From: Opitutaceae bacterium | GTDB taxonomy: Bacteria > Verrucomicrobiota > Verrucomicrobiia > Opitutales > Opitutaceae | Length of the DNA stretch: 8,772 nt | Direction: 5' to 3' | NCBI GenBank assembly: GCA_005786775.1 | Contig: SYDD01000135.1 | Coordinates: 1-8,772, forward strand | Part shown: positions 6,431 to 8,772 of the stretch, one piece after another | How positions within the stretch are numbered: the stretch's first letter is position 1 | How the letters are laid out: every line of letters starts with the position of its first letter | Translations under genes and position numbers: made by a program | The notes under the pieces: generated by a model | The model's input: only the letters and a program-made list of their open reading frames with translations | Told to the model about the DNA's origin: nothing | The model's database searches: none

Positions 6431-7235
6431 CCTGCTGGCCCTCGCCACCCTTCTCGCCGCCGCCCTCACCCGCCCCACCCAAGGCGCCGGACTACCCGCC
6501 ACCACCGCCGTCCACGTCGAGGCCTCCGCGCAGAGCGCCGTGGCGACTTACCTCAAAGCCGGGGAGGAACCCCGCCCGGCTGCCGCCACCATGGCTCCCG
6601 CTGGCTGGATGGCCGTCGATTTGCCCGGTCCCTTCGAGGTCTACGTCGAGAACAAGGACCTGACCAAGAGCCTCGACGTCCGCCCCGGCGCCGCCCTCCG
6701 CCAGGCCCCCAAGGCCGACGCACCCGTGCTGGTCACCGCCGGCGCCGCCGAGAAGGCCACCATCACCGGTATCCGCGGCCGCTGGACCCAGCTCAACCTC
6801 GAGCGACCGCTCGTCGGCTTCATCCAGACCCCCGCCACCCCCGGCGCGGCCCCCGCCCCCGCCCCCGCCCGCCCGGAGACCCCAGCCGCCGCGACTGCTC
6901 CCGCCCCCGTCAACCCCGGCGTCTACGGCGCCGCCACCGCCGGCCAGCCGGTGTCGATGGTCAACCTCGGTGACGGCGGCAGCAGTTCCCTACCGCGCCA
7001 GTACGCCGGCCGCTTCGTCTCCACGCGCCGCCCCTTCGCCCCGCGCCGCCCTTACGATTACGCGCTGCTGGATGACTCCGGCCAGCGCTTCGCCTACCTG
7101 GATGTTTCCCGCCTGCTCCAGACCGAGCAGGTTGAGAAATACGTCGATCTGCCCGTCAACGTCTACGGCACCGCCCGACCCGGCCCCGATGGCCGCGAGA
7201 TCATCCTGACGGTCGAGACCCTCCAGCTGCGCTGA
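6420..7235 (+). CDS. Probable secreted protein of unknown function with SH3-like segment
   Basis: I do not recognise this family with certainty. From the ATG at 6420 the product has 271 residues. It opens with a Sec-type signal peptide: lysine at 2, a hydrophobic Leu/Ala core at 3-16, and likely cleavage near 22-24 (TQGAG). Residues 60-137 look beta-rich and resemble bacterial SH3-like domains, with a LDVRPGAALRQAP..DAPVL pattern and a RGRWTQLN strand ending GFIQTP. A Pro/Ala-rich linker (138-166) leads to a second folded part (190-271) containing YDYALLDDSGQRFAYLDVS and a YVDLPVNVYG strand. No catalytic motif, lipobox or further membrane span is visible, so it is probably periplasmic. The start overlaps the pseudouridine synthase end by 11 bases and folD begins 5 bases after its stop, implying co-transcription. 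The frame is open further upstream to 6303, but that stretch lies inside the preceding gene and lacks a signal peptide. A structural or ligand-binding role is a guess. Confidence 0.82.
   Translation: MKLSLLALATLLAAALTRPTQGAGLPATTAVHVEASAQSAVATYLKAGEEPRPAAATMAPAGWMAVDLPGPFEVYVENKDLTKSLDVRPGAALRQAPKADAPVLVTAGAAEKATITGIRGRWTQLNLERPLVGFIQTPATPGAAPAPAPARPETPAAATAPAPVNPGVYGAATAGQPVSMVNLGDGGSSSLPRQYAGRFVSTRRPFAPRRPYDYALLDDSGQRFAYLDVSRLLQTEQVEKYVDLPVNVYGTARPGPDGREIILTVETLQLR
6849..6866 (+). repeat. GCCCCC hexamer repeat (three perfect copies) encoding an Ala-Pro linker
   Basis: Three tandem GCCCCC units, followed by two shortened GCCC units, encode alternating Ala-Pro residues (144-149) in the linker of the secreted protein. 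Such a tract can slip in replication, but a unit of six bases keeps the frame and would only change linker length. Confidence 0.6.
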
Positions 7236-7240
7236 ATCCA

Positions 7241-8125
7241 ATGGAATTGATCGACGGCAACCGCATCGCCGCCTCCCTCATCGCCGAGCTCAAGGCCCAG
7301 GTTGCCGCCCTCCCCGGCCGCCCCCCCTGCCTCGCCCTCGTCCGCGTCGGCGACGACCCCGCCTCCGTCTCCTACGTGCGCAAAAAGGAGCAGACGGCCG
7401 CCGAGATCGGAGTCACCAGCCGCATTCTGCTCCCCCCTGCCACGATAGGCCAGGCCGACCTCTGCCGCCTGATCGATGACCTCAACGCCGACCCCGGCGT
7501 CGATGGCATCCTGATCCAGTCGCCCCTGCCTAAGGGCTTCGACGAGGTCGCCGTCTTCCGCCGGGTCGCCCCGGAAAAGGACGTCGATGGCTTCCACACG
7601 GTGAACCTCGGCAAGGTGGCGCAGGAGGATGACACCGGCTTCGTCGCCTGCACCCCCGCCGGGATTATGGAACTCCTCGCCCGCAGCGGGGTGGACCTCA
7701 GGGGGAAACACGTGGTGGTCCTCGGCCGCTCCCTGATCGTGGGCAAGCCCGTCGCCCTGCTCGCCCTGCAGAAACGCGCCGGCGCCAACGGCACGGTCAC
7801 GGTCTGCCATTCGGCCACGCCCGACCTCCCCTCCCTCACGCGTCTGGCGGACGTGCTCATTGCCGCCATCGGCCGCCCGGAGTTCGTGACCGCCGAGATG
7901 GTCAAGCCCGGGGCCGTGGTGATCGACGTCGGCATCAACCGCGTCCCCGACCCCACCCGGAAGACAGGCTACCGCCTCACGGGCGACGTCCACTTCCCGT
8001 CCGTCTCCCCCCGCTGCTCCCTCATCACCCCCGGGCCCGGCGGCGTCGGTCCGATGACGGTCGCGATGCTGATGAAAAACACGGTCAAGGCCCGCCTGCT
8101 CAACCCGCCCGCCGCCGCCCGATGA
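7241..8125 (+). CDS. folD: Bifunctional methylenetetrahydrofolate dehydrogenase/methenyltetrahydrofolate cyclohydrolase
   Basis: FolD interconverts 5,10-methylene-, 5,10-methenyl- and 10-formyl-tetrahydrofolate with NADP(H), supplying one-carbon units for purines and fMet-tRNA. The 294-residue length fits the family (E. coli 288). Key residues are present: Y45 and K49 in SYVRKKE (E. coli Y50/K54), Q93 in IQSPLP, D114 in EKDVDGFH, the dinucleotide-binding GRSLIVGKP (162-170), and the signature TPGPGGVGPMT (263-273). The ATG at 7241 starts MELIDG, as in relatives, only 5 bases after the previous stop and without a Shine-Dalgarno site. Its TGA stop overlaps the ATG of the following signalling gene, suggesting translational coupling. 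Confidence 0.97.
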   Translation: MELIDGNRIAASLIAELKAQVAALPGRPPCLALVRVGDDPASVSYVRKKEQTAAEIGVTSRILLPPATIGQADLCRLIDDLNADPGVDGILIQSPLPKGFDEVAVFRRVAPEKDVDGFHTVNLGKVAQEDDTGFVACTPAGIMELLARSGVDLRGKHVVVLGRSLIVGKPVALLALQKRAGANGTVTVCHSATPDLPSLTRLADVLIAAIGRPEFVTAEMVKPGAVVIDVGINRVPDPTRKTGYRLTGDVHFPSVSPRCSLITPGPGGVGPMTVAMLMKNTVKARLLNPPAAAR

Positions 8126-8772
8126 CCCCGCCGCGCATCCTCGTCGTCGACGACCAGGCGATCAATGTCCAGCTGCTCCGGATCAAGCTGGAGCGCGAGG
8201 GGATGCAGGTGCTCACCGCGCCCAGCGGCCGCGAGGCCCTCGCCCAAGCCGCCACCGCCCGGCCCGACCTAATTTTGATGGACCTGCTGATGCCGGATAT
8301 GGACGGCCTCACCGCCTGCCGGCAGCTAAAGTCCGACCCGGCGACCCGCGAAATTCCGGTGATCTTTCTCACCGCCAGCCCTTCCAAGGAGCACCGCCAC
8401 GAGAGCCGCGCGGCCGGCGCCGCCGATTACCTCGTCAAGCCGATCGACCTCGACGAGACGATGGCCCGCGTCCGCCTGCACCTGCGGCTCGCGCGGCTCG
8501 AGCGCGAGGCCGCGGAACTCGCCCCCCGCCTCGACGAGACCCGCCGGGGCGCGCTGGTCGGCGCCGCCGCCCAGGGCGTCACCCACCACCTGAACAACCT
8601 CCTCGGCGTCGTCCTCGGCTACGTCGAGCTAGTGCGCTCAGTCAGCGATGATTCGGAAAAGGTGCGGCGCCACATCCAGAACGTCGACGACTCGCTCCAG
8701 CGGGTGATCCAGCTCGTCCGCCAGCTCTCCACCGTCGCCGGCCGCGCCCGGCCCGGCCCGACGCCCGTCACC
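8122..8772 (+). CDS. Receiver-histidine kinase protein, 3' truncated by the window edge
   Basis: This frame has no stop before the window end, so only the first 217 codons are seen. It begins with ATG overlapping the folD stop (ATGA). Residues 4-118 form a complete CheY-like receiver: acidic pair D10/D11 in LVVDDQ, phosphoacceptor D54 in LILMDLLMPDMDG, T84 in FLTAS and K106 in YLVKP. A short helix rich in Arg/Glu/Leu (119-142) connects to a dimerisation/histidine-phosphotransfer helix with QGVTHHLNNLLGVVLGYVEL (151-170). The pattern matches kinases of the AHDFNNLL type, with H155 the probable phosphorylated histidine. The usual acidic residue after that histidine is H156 here. No membrane segment is seen, so it is probably cytoplasmic. 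A C-terminal ATPase domain is expected past the edge but is not visible. The receiver-first order suggests a phosphorelay member that takes input from another kinase. Confidence 0.88.
   Translation, partial: MTPPRILVVDDQAINVQLLRIKLEREGMQVLTAPSGREALAQAATARPDLILMDLLMPDMDGLTACRQLKSDPATREIPVIFLTASPSKEHRHESRAAGAADYLVKPIDLDETMARVRLHLRLARLEREAAELAPRLDETRRGALVGAAAQGVTHHLNNLLGVVLGYVELVRSVSDDSEKVRRHIQNVDDSLQRVIQLVRQLSTVAGRARPGPTPVT

Noticed and set aside
7163..7993. 276-codon open frame on the minus strand across folD
   Set aside because: It lies antisense to folD, a complete gene with all catalytic motifs. Its Gly/Ala/Asp/Val-rich product resembles no family and is a by-product of GC-biased third positions.

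Overview
This window is GC-rich, densely packed bacterial chromosome carrying ordinary core genes. Nothing in it looks mobile: I see no transposase, integrase, tRNA, rRNA, CRISPR array or toxin-antitoxin pair. The protein flavour (the L28 variant, an ACP with a short insertion after its modified helix, a FabF ending in a GFGGQN motif) and the scarcity of Shine-Dalgarno sites suggest Verrucomicrobiota, perhaps Opitutales. That placement rests on remembered family resemblance, not on a search.

Layout. At 7-975 (+) lies a diacylglycerol/lipid kinase whose true start is unclear. It converges on a minus-strand pair: an endonuclease/exonuclease/phosphatase-fold protein (1867-2637) followed downstream by trpA (1001-1810). 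rpmB (2768-2998, +) is read divergently from that pair and ends in a textbook intrinsic terminator (3014-3042). Next comes a minus-strand fatty-acid synthesis cluster, transcribed fabG (4732-5481) -> acpP (4429-4692) -> fabF (3077-4327), with a terminator-like nested hairpin between acpP and fabF. Divergent from fabG is a tightly packed plus-strand run: an RsuA/RluB-type pseudouridine synthase (5525-6430), a probable secreted protein of unknown function (6420-7235), folD (7241-8125), and the first 217 codons of a receiver-histidine kinase protein (8122 to the window end). The last gene is open to the edge and overlaps the folD stop codon by the ATGA arrangement.

How the genes fit together. 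fabG, acpP and fabF supply the reductase, carrier and condensing enzyme of type II fatty-acid elongation. trpA supplies the last but one chemical step of tryptophan synthesis, with no trpB visible here. rpmB and the pseudouridine synthase serve the ribosome, and folD serves one-carbon metabolism. The plus-strand run from 5525 onward looks like one transcription unit joined by overlaps of 11 and 4 bases and a 5-base gap. It places an unrecognised exported protein and a signalling protein on either side of folD.

I found no convincing undescribed system. The points most worth following are the conserved-or-not status of the unknown secreted protein in its operon, the kinase whose H-box reads HH instead of H followed by an acidic residue, the nested hairpin between acpP and fabF, and the near absence of Shine-Dalgarno sites.
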